A stretch of DNA of 64,000 bases, taken from NCBI GenBank assembly GCA_946811695.1, contig OX328132.1, forward strand, positions 98,250,900 through 98,314,899, written 5' to 3'. The translations under genes were made by a program, and so were the position numbers. This DNA is from Gonocerus acuteangulatus. Lineage: Eukaryota; Arthropoda; Insecta; Hemiptera; Coreidae. Numbering within the stretch: position 1 is the stretch's first letter; each line of letters opens with the position of its first letter. Shown here piece by piece: positions 10,801 through 23,856 of the stretch. A model generated the notes under the pieces. It ran no database searches, was not told where the DNA came from, and saw only the letters and a program-made list of their open reading frames with translations.

Positions 10801-11260
10801 GAAAACCGTAATAAAGAAAAGTAGTCCCTTTTAAGTGCGAAGACACGCCTACTTCTTGAGCAATCCTAGGACAGTATTTCAAATACTTCAATGGGATCGG
10901 TCATTTGTCTAATCTATTTATTAAAGTACGTTATTTGCAATTTGTATATTATGAATCGTACATGGTAATTAAAGCGATGAGAAATCGTGGAGATGGTATT
11001 GTATATAGTGTAAATAAGATAATTTTGTCGTAATAAACTTTCGGATTTCTTTTTATTCATTAATATATAAGGCTTTTCGGGTTTGAAAATTGCCGAATTT
11101 CAATACAATTTGTGCGATTTGGAGCATAGAATCCATATTTCGGATAAGGAACGAAAAAGCAATTCAAAACTCTCTTTTCTGTGAAAAAGTTACCTAATCA
11201 CGTAGCAATGGCGGTCCTTTATTCATATCCTTATATTTATTTGGTTAAAGATGTTTTACA

Positions 11261-11510
11261 TTGGTTTCGAGTCGAGTCCATCTTTCTGGCAACAACCCGA
11301 CTCATGAACAAGTGAAATTTTGTAAAGGAAATTTTCTTTATTCAGATAAGTCTTTAAACTACAGTTATTTAAAAAAAAATATTAGGATTCTATTAGTCAA
11401 AATTAAGGTTTTTGCATTGATTCGTGACGTTCGTCTGGACGAATCGTATAAGAAAAAATGTATAAGGGGCATTTGCTGTATTAGGGTTTTTCGAGATTTC
11501 GTTGAATAAC
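11261..11510 (-). repeat. Conserved block 3' of F-box genes
   Basis: Present after every type 1 copy (8291-8521, 14850-15080, 18280-18510, 21710-21940, 23329-23577, 26780-27010, and diverged at 48790-48960). On the minus strand a TATTACAG acceptor-like site precedes a short open frame (LFNEISKNPNTAN...). It could be a further exon or simply 3' flank. The plus strand is also open here, so strand cannot be decided from frames alone. Confidence 0.4.
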
Positions 11511-11788
11511 TCTGTAATAGTGGCCACTGTTTTATTTATTGTGGTCATTCTGTTTCCTACTTCATGTTATCAATTCCATTAATATATCTAAAATCGATGA
11601 AATTTATTTCCGGTATAGCCGAGTCATAAGTTTAAAGTCATAGTAATCTATAAAATATTTATTTGATATCATGTTCGTAGAAAGGTGCTTATACATTTAA
11701 TTTCATAAAGTATCTTATATTTACATAAGTCTTCATTAGTAAGAATTAAGTATTCCCACTGTGGAGTATAATTTTACCAGCACATCAT

Positions 11789-12336
11789 TTACACTCTTAT
11801 TCTCATTCTCTTGGGCATTTGTTCCGTTTTCTTCGTGTTGGTTTGAAATTTTCGCTTTGTCAGACGTACCTGGGTTCTTCCTGTAAACATGGAAATAATT
11901 TTAATACTAGGAACCTTGGGTGAGTATGTATTTGGTTATATAGGAAAAGTTATTCCTTACTCGAACATTCTCTGAGTTCAGGCTTAATATTCTCCTTCGA
12001 TAATCTCCTTATTTTCTGCCGATAATCTTCTAATTTTGATTTTATTACAGGATCAGAGATACACAGTTGAAAGTATTCATTGCTTACTTGCATCAGAGAT
12101 AAAATGTCCAAAACATCCAGCATCCTAAAACAAGAAACATATTTATGATAAAACTGAAAGTTCAGTTGAGAGCCGAAATCCTCGTTCTATTGTTTAATAT
12201 ACTATTACCTGATTACGATCGTCGATACTTCAGGAGGGAGTTCGGTTAGAATATCAATCCTCCGTTTTTTCGTATCCAGCTGTGGGAGTATTGATGTTAA
12301 GCAGAAAAGCGAGGTAGTTACAAATACTCGATCCAT
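11789..12336 (-). CDS. Small F-box protein, copy 3 (intact)
   Basis: Complement of join(11789..11880, 11961..12124, 12209..12336), 127 aa. Exon 1 and exon 2 products are identical to copy 1, so hydrophobic N-terminus and F-box are intact. The basic tail differs by a few residues (LTKRKFQTN in place of LKKRKFQIN). Intron lengths are 84 and 80 nt and all four splice sites are canonical (intron 2 donor GTAAGG). It sits about 1.63 kb (plus the piggyBac-like insertion) from copy 2, as the distal member of a sub-tandem. It shares the TATA/CCAAT promoter. Same caveats as copy 1: the substrate-binding part is missing and the tail frame depends on the inferred intron 2. Confidence 0.6.
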
Positions 12337-12450
12337 ATAGCCACAGTTAAGATACCGCTTTGACTTTGCTGAGTTGAAGCATGGCTATATATACGCTGCT
12401 TGAGACGATTCCATTGTTCTCATTGGCCAATTACGAGCCGAAAACCGTAA
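12337..12450 (-). promoter_or_regulatory. F-box copy 3 core promoter
   Basis: TATATATA at 12386-12393, 50 nt above the ATG, and TTGGCCAATT about 40 nt further up. Same arrangement as copy 1. Confidence 0.6.
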
Positions 12451-13216
12451 TAAAGAAAAGTAGTCCCTTTTAAGTGCGAAGACACGCCTACTTCTTGAGC
12501 AATCGTAGGACAGTATTTCAAATACTTCAATGGGATCGGTCATTTGTCTAATCTATTTATTAAAGTACGTTATTTGCAATTTGTATATTATGAATCGTAC
12601 ATGGTAATTAAAGCGATGAGAAATCGTGGAGATGGTATTGTATATAGTGTAAATAAGATAATTTTGTCGTAATAAACTTTCGGATTTCTTTTTATTCATT
12701 AATATATAAGGCTTTTCGGGTTTGAAAATTGCCGAATTTCAATACAATTTGTGCGATTTGGAGCATAGAATCCATATTTCGGATAAGGAACGAAAAAGCA
12801 ATTCAAAACTCTCTTTTCTGTGAAAAAGTTACCTAATCACGCAGCAATGGCGGTCCTTTATTCATATCCTTATATTTATTTGGTTAAAGATGTTTTACAT
12901 TGGTTTCGGGTCGAGTCCATCTTTCTGGCAACAACCCGACTCATGAACAAGTGAAATTTTGTAAAGGAAATTTTCATTATTCAGATAAGTCTTTAAACTA
13001 CAGTTATTTTAAAAAAAAATATTAGGATACTATTAAGCGGGGTTCCTCCCTATGGAGGGAAGGAGGATTCGCGCTAAAATAAGCACTATCTTAAGGAAAC
13101 AGAGAATTTAAAATTAGTAAAAATACATAGCAATAAATATAATAATAAAGAAGGGAGTATGCAACTGGTTTCCTGGAGTCTCGGAAAGCTGGTCTGTGAT
13201 CCCATGTTTAATATGT

Positions 13217-13221
<5 letters not shown>

Positions 13222-13295
<74 letters not shown>

Positions 13296-13349
13296 TTATT
13301 TTTTTTTTTTTTATTATTATTATTGATTATTACAACAATATGAGTATGT
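13222..13349 (-). mobile_element. Short poly(A) retroposon insertion
   Basis: About 72 T followed by AT-rich sequence, flanked by an 11-bp duplication, ATATGTAAGGT (13211-13221 and 13350-13360). Units 3, 4 and 5 have the empty site. On the minus strand it is a very short body with a long poly(A) tail, so a 5'-truncated LINE- or SINE-driven insertion. Confidence 0.75.
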
Positions 13350-13602
13350 ATATGTAAGGTGTAAATCCAGCTATCTGATTGAAGACATTCTAGCCTAGCT
13401 ACCCTAGGCAGAGGGCTAAATCCCCCCCACTGTAAACATAGAACATAATTTTAATACTATGAAGCTTTTAGATTCTTACATTTTATGGAAAGGGCTCTAT
13501 AGAAAAATATAAATAACATATCAGTGTACTACGTTTGATCCATAAACAAATAAATTCATCGTGTTTTAGTAAAAATACCCTAAAATATGAATGAAGATTT
13601 TA

Positions 13603-13985
13603 TTACATTACATACCATCTGTAAAATTTACGGATATTCTTTGTTGTAATCAAATAATATTTGGACAGCAATAATAGCATGGTATACCTTAGCATTGACG
13701 AGATTATTAAGCCTTTTGATTGGCTTGCTGCCTTGTAATCTTCCTGGCTTGCTTCCATGGAGAATATTGTGAGTTTCTTCGAAGTTATAACACCCAAAAA
13801 GCAAATGGGGAGGAATACCTGAGTGGTTACAACACAAAGGTGCTCACACCCATTCTACTTTTCAAGTGTTTCTAGCTGCTCACTACTCCATAAGCAGGAA
13901 ATTATTTATTTTAGAAGTACGTGGTTGGAGCTGTAAGGTAGAGAGGAAGTTCGTAATATCATTTCCTTTTTTGGTTGTTCATTTC
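13603..13985 (-). repeat. R3 repeat, unit 2
   Basis: Same deleted R3 form as at 7059. The distal open segment differs by a few residues (QEDYKAAS here, LKDYKEAS at 7059). Confidence 0.6.
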
Positions 13986-14329
13986 TAATATGTGATTATC
14001 TTTGGATTAAGCGATATGTGTAAGACAAAGAGATGAAATCTCCAGTCAATCACGAAATTTAATTGTTTCAGATTGGAAACATAAATTAAGTTATCGTAAA
14101 AAAGCCAAAAAATATATAGTTTTAAAAAGTGCAGTTTATTAAATGTATTCAAAGGATTTATAACACAATACTGTCGAAAATTTACATGGTTTTGGACGAA
14201 TAATTAACATAAATGCATATAATAATAATAATAATAAAATAATAAACATATATACATATAAATATGTATAATAACAGTAATAATCAACTTCTAGATTGAA
14301 CAGAATAATATTTCACATTGAGATTTAAT

Positions 14330-14840
14330 AAATTAACAGAACTTGTGTTCAATATTCCTAAGGTTTTCATATGGATTGAAAAATGCTCCTTTCCACTTCT
14401 ATCACGCAAAAAAAGATGTATCCAATACCTACGCCAACACAGTTGCTTCATCAACGTCCATGATTAAACTACTAGCTGGTGGCACTAATGGTGACTCATG
14501 TGCGGCCACAATGGCGGCGACACCGGTGGTGCCACCCTGTTGGCCCCATATGCAAAGGGCGTTAGTTCCGTTTTCATCATATTGATTTGAATTTTTCGCT
14601 TTACAGGTACCTGGCCTCTTCCTGTTAACATATGATGGTTTGAATACTATGAACCAAGTTGCACCAGTTGGTGTATTTGCATATCTACTAAAAGTTATGA
14701 CTTACTGGAAACTTCTGTAAGAAGGGGTGAGTATGAATTTGGTTATCTAGGAAAAGTGATTTCTTACTGGAAAATTCTCTGAGTTCACGCTTAATATTCT
14801 ACCATGACAATCACCTTATTTTCTGCCGATAATCTTCTTT
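14330..14840 (-). pseudogene. Type 2 F-box paralogue remnant, unit 2
   Basis: Exon 3 and exon 2 end of the type 2 paralogue, with the in-frame TGA after CAGAAAATAAGG and no exon 1. Same structure as 7786-8285. Confidence 0.55.
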
Positions 14841-15354
14841 ACATTGGTTTCTGGCAACAACCCGACTCACGAACAAGTGAAATTTTATAAAGGAAATTTT
14901 CTTTATTCAGATAAGTCTTTAAACTACAGTTATTTAAAAAAAAAATATTATGATTCTATTAGTCAAAATTAAGGTTTTTGCATTGATTCGTGACGTTCGT
15001 ATGGACGAATCGTATAAGAAAAAATGTATAAGGGACATTTGCTGTATTAGGGTTTTTCGAGATTTCGTTGAATAACTCTGTAATAGTGGCCACTGTTTTA
15101 TTTATTGTGGTCATTCTGTTTCCTACTTCATGTTATCAATTCCATTAATATATCTAAAATCGATGAAATTTATTTCCGGTATAGCCGAGTCATAAGTTTA
15201 AAGTCATAGTAATCTATAAAATATTTATTTGATATCATGTTCGTAGAAAGGTGCTTATACATTTAATTTCATAAAGTATCTTATATTTACATAAGTCTTC
15301 ATTAGTAAGAATTAAGTATTCCCACTGTGGAGTATAATTTTACCAGCACATCAT

Positions 15355-15905
15355 TTACACTCTTATTCTCATTCTCTTGGGCATTTGTTCCGTTTTCTTC
15401 GTGTTCATTTGAAATTTTCGCTTTGTCAGACGTACCTTGTGGGTTCTTCCGGTAAACATGAAAATAATTTTATTACTAGGAACCTTGGGTGAGTATGTAT
15501 TTGGTTATATAGGAAAAGTTATTACTTACTCGAACATTCTCTGAGTTCAGGCTTAATATTCTCCTTCGATAATCTCCTTATTTTCTGCCGATAATCTTCT
15601 AATTTTGTTTTTATTACAGGATCAGAGATACACAGTTGAAAGTATTCATTGCTTACTTGCATCAGAGATAAAATGTCCAAAACATCCAGCATCCTAAAAC
15701 AAGAAACATATTTATGATAAAACTGAAAGTTCAGTTGAGAGCCGAAATCCTCGTTCTATTGTTTAATATACTATTACCTGATTACGATCGTCGATACTTC
15801 AGGAGGGAGTTCGGTTAGAATATCAATCCTCCGTTTTTTCGTATCCAGCTGTGGGAGTATTGATGTTAAGCAGAAAAGCGAGGTAGTTACAAATACTCGA
15901 TCCAT
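15355..15905 (-). pseudogene. F-box protein copy 4, intron 2 acceptor lost
   Basis: Exons at 15778..15905, 15530..15693 and 15355..15449. ATG, promoter (TATA at 15955) and F-box are intact. The intron 2 acceptor reads TTTACCG instead of TTTACAG, so normal splicing to exon 3 is not expected. Using the next AG shifts the frame to an early stop; retaining the intron gives a stop three codons after exon 2. The F-box itself (about 97 aa) would still be made. Exon 3 has the 3-bp insertion. Confidence 0.6.
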
Positions 15906-17032
15906 ATAGCCACAGTTAAGATACCGCTTTGACTTTGCTGAGTTGAAGCATGGCTATATATACGCTGCTTGAGACGATTCCATTGTTCTCATTGGCCAAT
16001 TACGAGCCGAAAACCGTAATAAAGAAAAGTAGTCCCTTTTAAGTGCGAAGACACGCCTACTTCTTGAGCAATCGTAGGACAGTATTTCAAATACTTCAAT
16101 GGGATCGGTCATTTGTCTAATCTATTTATTAAAGTACGTTATTTGCAATTTGTATATTATGAATCGTACATGGTAATTAAAGCGATGAGAAATCGTGGAG
16201 ATGGTATTGTATATAGTGTAAATAAGATAATTTTGTCGTAATAAACTTTCGGATTTCTTTTTATTCATTAATATATAAGGCTTTTCGGGTTTGAAAATTG
16301 CCGAATTTCAATACAATTTGTGCGATTTGGAGCATAGAATCCATATTTCGGATAAGGAACGAAAAAGCAATTCAAAACTCTCTTTTCTGTGAAAAAGTTA
16401 CCTAATCACGTAGCAATGGCGGTCCTTTATTCATATCCTTATATTTATTTGGTTAAAGATGTTTTACATTGGTTTCGGGTCGAGTCCATCTTTCTGGCAA
16501 CAACCCGACTCATGAACAAGTGAAATTTTGTAAAGGAAATTTTCATTATTCAGATAAGTCTTTAAACTACAGTTATTTTAAAAAAAAATATTAGGATACT
16601 ATTAAGCGGGGTTCCTCCCTATGGAGGGAAGGAGGATTCGCGCTAAAATAAGCACTATCTTAAGGAAACAGAGAATTTAAAATTAGTAAAAATACATAGC
16701 AATAAATATAATAATAAAGAAGGGAGTATGCAACTGGTTTCCTGGAGTCTCGGAAAGCTGGTCTGTGATCCCATGTTTAATATGTAAGGTGTAAATCCAG
16801 CTATCTGATTGAAGACATTTTAGCCTAGCTACCCTAGGCAGAGGGCTAAATCCCCCCCACTGTAAACATAGAACATAATTTTAATACTATGAAGCTTTTA
16901 GATTCTTACATTTTATGGAAAGGGCTCTATAGAAAAATATAAATAACATATCAGTGTACTACGTTTGATCCATAAACAAATAAATTCATCGTGTTTTAGT
17001 AAAAATACCCTAAAATATGAATGAAGATTTTA

Positions 17033-17415
17033 TTACATTACATACCATCTGTAAAATTTACGGATATTCTTTGTTGTAATCAAATAATATTTGGACAGCA
17101 ATAATAGCATGGTATACCTTAGCATTGACGAGATTATTAAGCCTTTTGATTGGCTTGCTACCTTGTAATCTTCCTGGCTTGCTTCCATGGAGAATATTGT
17201 GAGTTTCTTCGAAGTTATAACACCCAAAAAGCAAATGGGGAGGAATACCTGAGTGGTTACAACACAAAGGTGCTCACACCCATTCTACTTTTCAAGTGTT
17301 TCTAGCTGCTCACTACTCCATAAGCAGGAAATTATTTATTTTAGAAGTACGTGGTTGGAGCTGTAAGGTAGAGAGGAAGTTCGTAATATCATTTCCTTTT
17401 TTGGTTGTTCATTTC
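17033..17415 (-). repeat. R3 repeat, unit 3
   Basis: As unit 2, with one changed residue in the distal segment (QEDYKVAS). Confidence 0.6.
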
Positions 17416-17759
17416 TAATATGTGATTATCTTTGGATTAAGCGATATGTGTAAGACAAAGAGATGAAATCTCCAGTCAATCACGAAATTTAATTGTTTCA
17501 GATTGGAAACATAAATTAAGTTATCGTAAAAAAGCCAAAAAATATATAGTTTTAAAAAGTGCAGTTTATTAAATGTATTCAAAGGATTTATAACACAATA
17601 CTGTCGAAAATTTACATGGTTTTGGACGAATAATTAACATAAATGCATATAATAATAATAATAATAAAATAATAAACATATATACATATAAATATGTATA
17701 ATAACAGTAATAATCAACTTCTAGATTGAACAGAATAATATTTCACATTGAGATTTAAT

Positions 17760-18270
17760 AAATTAACAGAACTTGTGTTCAATATTCCTAAGGTTTTCAT
17801 ATGGATTGAAAAATGCTCCTTTCCACTTCTATCACGCAAAAAAAGATGTATCCAATACCTACGCCAACACAGTTGCTTCATCAACGTCCATGATTAAACT
17901 ACTAGCTGGTGGCACTAATGGTGACTCATGTGCGGCCACAATGGCGGCGACACCGGTGGTGCCACCCTGTTGGCCCCATATGCAAAGGGCGTTAGTTCCG
18001 TTTTCATCATATTGATTTGAATTTTTCGCTTTACAGGTACCTGGCCTCTTCCTGTTAACATATGATGGTTTGAATACTATGAACCAAGTTGCACCAGTTG
18101 GTGTATTTGCATATCTACTAAAAGTTATGACTTACTGGAAACTTCTGTAAGAAGGGGTGAGTATGAATTTGGTTATCTAGGAAAAGTGATTTCTTACTGG
18201 AAAATTCTCTGAGTTCACGCTTAATATTCTACCATGACAATCACCTTATTTTCTGCCGATAATCTTCTTT
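17760..18270 (-). pseudogene. Type 2 F-box paralogue remnant, unit 3
   Basis: Sequence appears identical to the unit 2 remnant; broken in the same way. Confidence 0.55.
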
Positions 18271-18784
18271 ACATTGGTTTCTGGCAACAACCCGACTCAC
18301 GAACAAGTGAAATTTTATAAAGGAAATTTTCTTTATTCAGATAAGTCTTTAAACTACAGTTATTTAAAAAAAAAATATTATGATTCTATTAGTCAAAATT
18401 AAGGTTTTTGCATTGATTCGTGACGTTCGTATGGACGAATCGTATAAGAAAAAATGTATAAGGGACATTTGCTGTATTAGGGTTTTTCGAGATTTCGTTG
18501 AATAACTCTGTAATAGTGGCCACTGTTTTATTTATTGTGGTCATTCTGTTTCCTACTTCATGTTATCAATTCCATTAATATATCTAAAATCGATGAAATT
18601 TATTTCCGGTATAGCCGAGTCATAAGTTTAAAGTCATAGTAATCTATAAAATATTTATTTGATATCATGTTCGTAGAAAGGTGCTTATACATTTAATTTC
18701 ATAAAGTATCTTATATTTACATAAGTCTTCATTAGTAAGAATTAAGTATTCCCACTGTGGAGTATAATTTTACCAGCACATCAT

Positions 18785-19335
18785 TTACACTCTTATTCTC
18801 ATTCTCTTGGGCATTTGTTCCGTTTTCTTCGTGTTCATTTGAAATTTTCGCTTTGTCAGACGTACCTTGTGGGTTCTTCCGGTAAACATGAAAATAATTT
18901 TATTACTAGGAACCTTGGGTGAGTATGTATTTGGTTATATAGGAAAAGTTATTACTTACTCGAACATTCTCTGAGTTCAGGCTTAATATTCTCCTTCGAT
19001 AATCTCCTTATTTTCTGCCGATAATCTTCTAATTTTGTTTTTATTACAGGATCAGAGATACACAGTTGAAAGTATTCATTGCTTACTTGCATCAGAGATA
19101 AAATGTCCAAAACATCCAGCATCCTAAAACAAGAAACATATTTATGATAAAACTGAAAGTTCAGTTGAGAGCCGAAATCCTCGTTCTATTGTTTAATATA
19201 CTATTACCTGATTACGATCGTCGATACTTCAGGAGGGAGTTCGGTTAGAATATCAATCCTCCGTTTTTTCGTATCCAGCTGTGGGAGTATTGATGTTAAG
19301 CAGAAAAGCGAGGTAGTTACAAATACTCGATCCAT
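18785..19335 (-). pseudogene. F-box protein copy 5, intron 2 acceptor lost
   Basis: Exons 19208..19335, 18960..19123, 18785..18879. It carries the same TTTACCG acceptor mutation as copies 4 and 6, showing that the mutated gene was amplified after the change. Promoter TATA at 19385. Confidence 0.6.
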
Positions 19336-20462
19336 ATAGCCACAGTTAAGATACCGCTTTGACTTTGCTGAGTTGAAGCATGGCTATATATACGCTGCTT
19401 GAGACGATTCCATTGTTCTCATTGGCCAATTACGAGCCGAAAACCGTAATAAAGAAAAGTAGTCCCTTTTAAGTGCGAAGACACGCCTACTTCTTGAGCA
19501 ATCGTAGGACAGTATTTCAAATACTTCAATGGGATCGGTCATTTGTCTAATCTATTTATTAAAGTACGTTATTTGCAATTTGTATATTATGAATCGTACA
19601 TGGTAATTAAAGCGATGAGAAATCGTGGAGATGGTATTGTATATAGTGTAAATAAGATAATTTTGTCGTAATAAACTTTCGGATTTCTTTTTATTCATTA
19701 ATATATAAGGCTTTTCGGGTTTGAAAATTGCCGAATTTCAATACAATTTGTGCGATTTGGAGCATAGAATCCATATTTCGGATAAGGAACGAAAAAGCAA
19801 TTCAAAACTCTCTTTTCTGTGAAAAAGTTACCTAATCACGTAGCAATGGCGGTCCTTTATTCATATCCTTATATTTATTTGGTTAAAGATGTTTTACATT
19901 GGTTTCGGGTCGAGTCCATCTTTCTGGCAACAACCCGACTCATGAACAAGTGAAATTTTGTAAAGGAAATTTTCATTATTCAGATAAGTCTTTAAACTAC
20001 AGTTATTTTAAAAAAAAATATTAGGATACTATTAAGCGGGGTTCCTCCCTATGGAGGGAAGGAGGATTCGCGCTAAAATAAGCACTATCTTAAGGAAACA
20101 GAGAATTTAAAATTAGTAAAAATACATAGCAATAAATATAATAATAAAGAAGGGAGTATGCAACTGGTTTCCTGGAGTCTCGGAAAGCTGGTCTGTGATC
20201 CCATGTTTAATATGTAAGGTGTAAATCCAGCTATCTGATTGAAGACATTCTAGCCTAGCTACCCTAGGCAGAGGGCTAAATCCCCCCCACTGTAAACATA
20301 GAACATAGTTTTAATACTATGAAGCTTTGAGATTCTTACATTTTATGGAAAGGGCTCTATAGAAAAATATAAATAACATATCAGTGTACTACGTTTGATC
20401 CATAAACAAATAAATTCATCGTGTTTTAGTAAAAATACCCTAAAATATGAATGAAGATTTTA

Positions 20463-20845
20463 TTACATTACATACCATCTGTAAAATTTACGGATATTCT
20501 TTGTTGTAATCAAATAATATTTGGACAGCAATAATAGCATGGTATACCTTAGCATTGACGAGATTATTAAGCCTTTTGATTGGCTTGCTTCCTTGTAATC
20601 TTTCAGGCTTGCTTCCATGGAGAATATTGTGAGTTTCTTCGAAGTTATAACACCCAAAAAGCACATGGGGAGGAATACCTGAGTGGTTACAACACAAAGG
20701 TGCTCACACCCATTCTACTTTTCAAGTGTTTCTAGCTGCTCACTACTCCATAAGCAGGAAATTATTTATTTTAGAAGTACGTGGTTGGAGCTGTAAGGTA
20801 GAGAGGAAGTTCGTAACATCATTTCCTTTTTTGGTTGTTCATTTC
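20463..20845 (-). repeat. R3 repeat, unit 4
   Basis: Distal open segment reads LKDYKEAS as at 7059, so this unit's R3 is closer to unit 1 than to units 2-3. Confidence 0.6.
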
Positions 20846-21189
20846 TAATATGTGATTATCTTTGGACTAAGCGATATGTGTAGGACAAAGAGAAGAAATC
20901 TCCAGTCAATCACGAAATTTAATTGTTTCAGATTGGAAACATAAATTAAGTTATCGTAAAAAAGCCAAAAAATATATAGTTTTAAAAAGTGCAGTTTATT
21001 AAATGTATTCAAAGGATTTATAACACAATACTGTCGAAAATTTACATGGTTTTGGACGAATAATTAACATAAATGCATATAATAATAATAATAATAAAAT
21101 AATAAACATATATACATATAAATATGTATAATAACAGTAATAATCAACTTCTAGATTGAACAGAATAATATTTCACATTGAGATTTAAT

Positions 21190-21700
21190 AAATTAACAGA
21201 ACTTGTGTTCAATATTCCTAAGGTTTTCATATGGAGTGAAAAATGCTCCTTTCCACTTCTATCACGCAAAAAAAGATGTATCCAATACCTACGCCAACAC
21301 AGTTGCTTCATCAACGTCCATGATTAAACTACTAGCTGGTGGCACTAATGGTGACTCATGTGCGGCCACAATGGCGGCGACACCGGTGGTGCCACCCTGT
21401 TGGCCCCATATGCAAAGGGCGTTAGTTCCGTTTTCATCATATTGATTTGAATTTTTCGCTTTACAGGTACCTGGCCTCTTCCTGTTAACATATGATGGTT
21501 TGAATACTATGAACCAAGTTGCACCAGTTGGTGTATTTGCATATCTACTAAAAGTTATGACTTACTGGAAACTTCTGTAAGAAGGGGTGAGTATGAATTT
21601 GGTTATCTAGGAAAAGTGATTTCTTACTGGAAAATTCTCTGAGTTCACGCTTAATATTCTACCATGACAATCACCTTATTTTCTGCCGATAATCTTCTTT
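21190..21700 (-). pseudogene. Type 2 F-box paralogue remnant, unit 4
   Basis: Same truncated structure as the other unit copies. Confidence 0.55.
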
Positions 21701-22214
21701 ACATTGGTTTCTGGCAACAACCCGACTCACGAACAAGTGAAATTTTATAAAGGAAATTTTCTTTATTCAGATAAGTCTTTAAACTACAGTTATTTAAAAA
21801 AAAAATATTATGATTCTATTAGTCAAAATTAAGGTTTTTGCATTGATTCGTGACGTTCGTATGGACGAATCGTATAAGAAAAAATGTATAAGGGACATTT
21901 GCTGTATTAGGGTTTTTCGAGATTTCGTTGAATAACTCTGTAATAGTGGCCACTGTTTTATTTATTGTGGTCATTCTGTTTCCTACTTCATGTTATCAAT
22001 TCCATTAATATATCTAAAATCGATGAAATTTATTTCCGGTATAGCCGAGTCATAAGTTTAAAGTCATAGTAATCTATAAAATATTTATTTGATATCATGT
22101 TCGTAGAAAGGTGCTTATACATTTAATTTCATAAAGTATCTTATATTTACATAAGTCTTCATTAGTAAGAATTAAGTATTCCCACTGTGGAGTATAATTT
22201 TACCAGCACATCAT

Positions 22215-22765
22215 TTACACTCTTATTCTCATTCTCTTGGGCATTTGTTCCGTTTTCTTCGTGTTCATTTGAAATTTTCGCTTTGTCAGACGTACCTTGT
22301 GGGTTCTTCCGGTAAACATGAAAATAATTTTATTACTAGGAACCTTGGGTGAGTATGTATTTGGTTATATAGGAAAAGTTATTACTTACTCGAACATTCT
22401 CTGAGTTCAGGCTTAATATTCTCCTTCGATAATCTCCTTATTTTCTGCCGATAATCTTCTAATTTTGTTTTTATTACAGGATCAGAGATACACAGTTGAA
22501 AGTATTCATTGCTTACTTGCATCAGAGATAAAATGTCCAAAACATCCAGCATCCTAAAACAAGAAACATATTTATGATAAAACTGAAAGTTCAGTTGAGA
22601 GCCGAAATCCTCCTTCTATTGTTTAATATTCTATTACCTGATTACGATCGTCGATACTTCAGGAGGGAGTTCGGTTAAAATATCAATCCTCCGTTTTTTC
22701 GTATCCAGCTGTGGGAGTATTGATGTTAAGCAGAAAAGCGAGGTAGTTACAAATACTCGATCCAT
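22215..22765 (-). pseudogene. F-box protein copy 6, intron 2 acceptor lost
   Basis: Exons 22638..22765, 22390..22553, 22215..22309. It shares the TTTACCG acceptor with copies 4 and 5, but its exon 1 and 5' flank carry a few private differences (for example a synonymous Leu codon in DILTEL). Confidence 0.6.
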
Positions 22766-23856
22766 ATAGACACAGTTAAGATACCGCTTTGACTTTGCTG
22801 AGTTGAAGCATGGCTATATATACGCTGCTTGAGACGATTCCATTGTTCTCATTGGCCAATTACGAGCCAAAAACCGTAATAAAGAAAAGTAGTCCCTTTT
22901 AAGTGCGAAGACACGCCTACTTCTTGAGCAATCGTAGGACAGTATTTCAAATACTTCAATGGGATCGGTCATTTGTCTAATCTATTTATTAAAGTACGTT
23001 ATTTGCTATTTGTATATTATGAATCGTACATGGTAATTAAAGCGATGAGAAATCGTGGAGATGGTATTGTATATAGTGTAAATAAGATAATTTTGTCGTA
23101 AAAAACTTTCGGATTTCTTTTTATTCATTAATATATAAGGCTTTTCGGGTTTGAAAATTGCCGAATTTCAATACAATTTGTGCGATTTGGAGCATAGAAT
23201 CCATATTTCGGATAAGGAACGAAAAAGCTATTCAAAACTCTCTTTTCTGTGAAAAAGTTACCTAATCACGTAGCAATGGCGGTCCTTTATTCATATCCTT
23301 ATATTTATTTGGTTAAAGATGTTTTACATTGGTTTCGGGTCGAGTCCATCTTTCTGGCAACAACCCGACTCATGAACAAGTGAAATTTTGTAAAGGAAAT
23401 TTTCTTTATTCAGATAAGTCTTTAAACTACAGTTATTTAAAAAAAAATATTAGGATTCTATTAGTCAAAATTAAGGTTTTTGCATTGATTCGTGACGTTC
23501 GTCTGGACGAATCGTATAAGAAAAAATGTATAAGGGGCATTTGCTGTATTAGGGTTTTTCGAGATTTCGTTGAATAACTCTGTAATAGTGGCCACTGTTT
23601 TATTTATTGTGGTCATTCTGTTTCCTACTTCATGTTATCAATTCCATTAATATATCTAAAATCGATGAAATTTATTTCCGGTATAGCCGAGTCATAAGTT
23701 TAAAGTCATAGTAATCTATAAAATATTTATTTGATATCATGTTCGTAGAAAGGTGCTTATACATTTAATTTCATAAAGTATCTTATATTTACATAAGTCT
23801 TCATTAGTAAGAATTAAGTATTCCCACTGTGGAGTATAATTTTACCAGCACATCAT

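Larger units (their letters stand above)
4219..13033. repeat. Tandem unit 1 (8.8 kb, composite)
   Basis: Runs from the hairpin to the next hairpin. It contains two R3 copies, a type 2 remnant, F-box copies 2 and 3, a LINE insertion (5508-6939) and a piggyBac-like insertion (9369-10707). Without the two insertions and the extra R3 segment it resembles the 5070-bp unit 4. Confidence 0.7.
13034..16603. repeat. Tandem unit 2 (3570 bp)
   Basis: Hairpin to hairpin. Nearly identical to unit 3 except for a 140-bp poly(T)-containing insertion at 13222-13349 plus its duplication. Contains one R3, one type 2 remnant and F-box copy 4. Confidence 0.85.
16604..20033. repeat. Tandem unit 3 (3430 bp)
   Basis: Differs from unit 2 by only a few substitutions over 3.4 kb apart from the retroposon. 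Contains R3, type 2 and F-box copy 5 in the same order. Confidence 0.9.
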
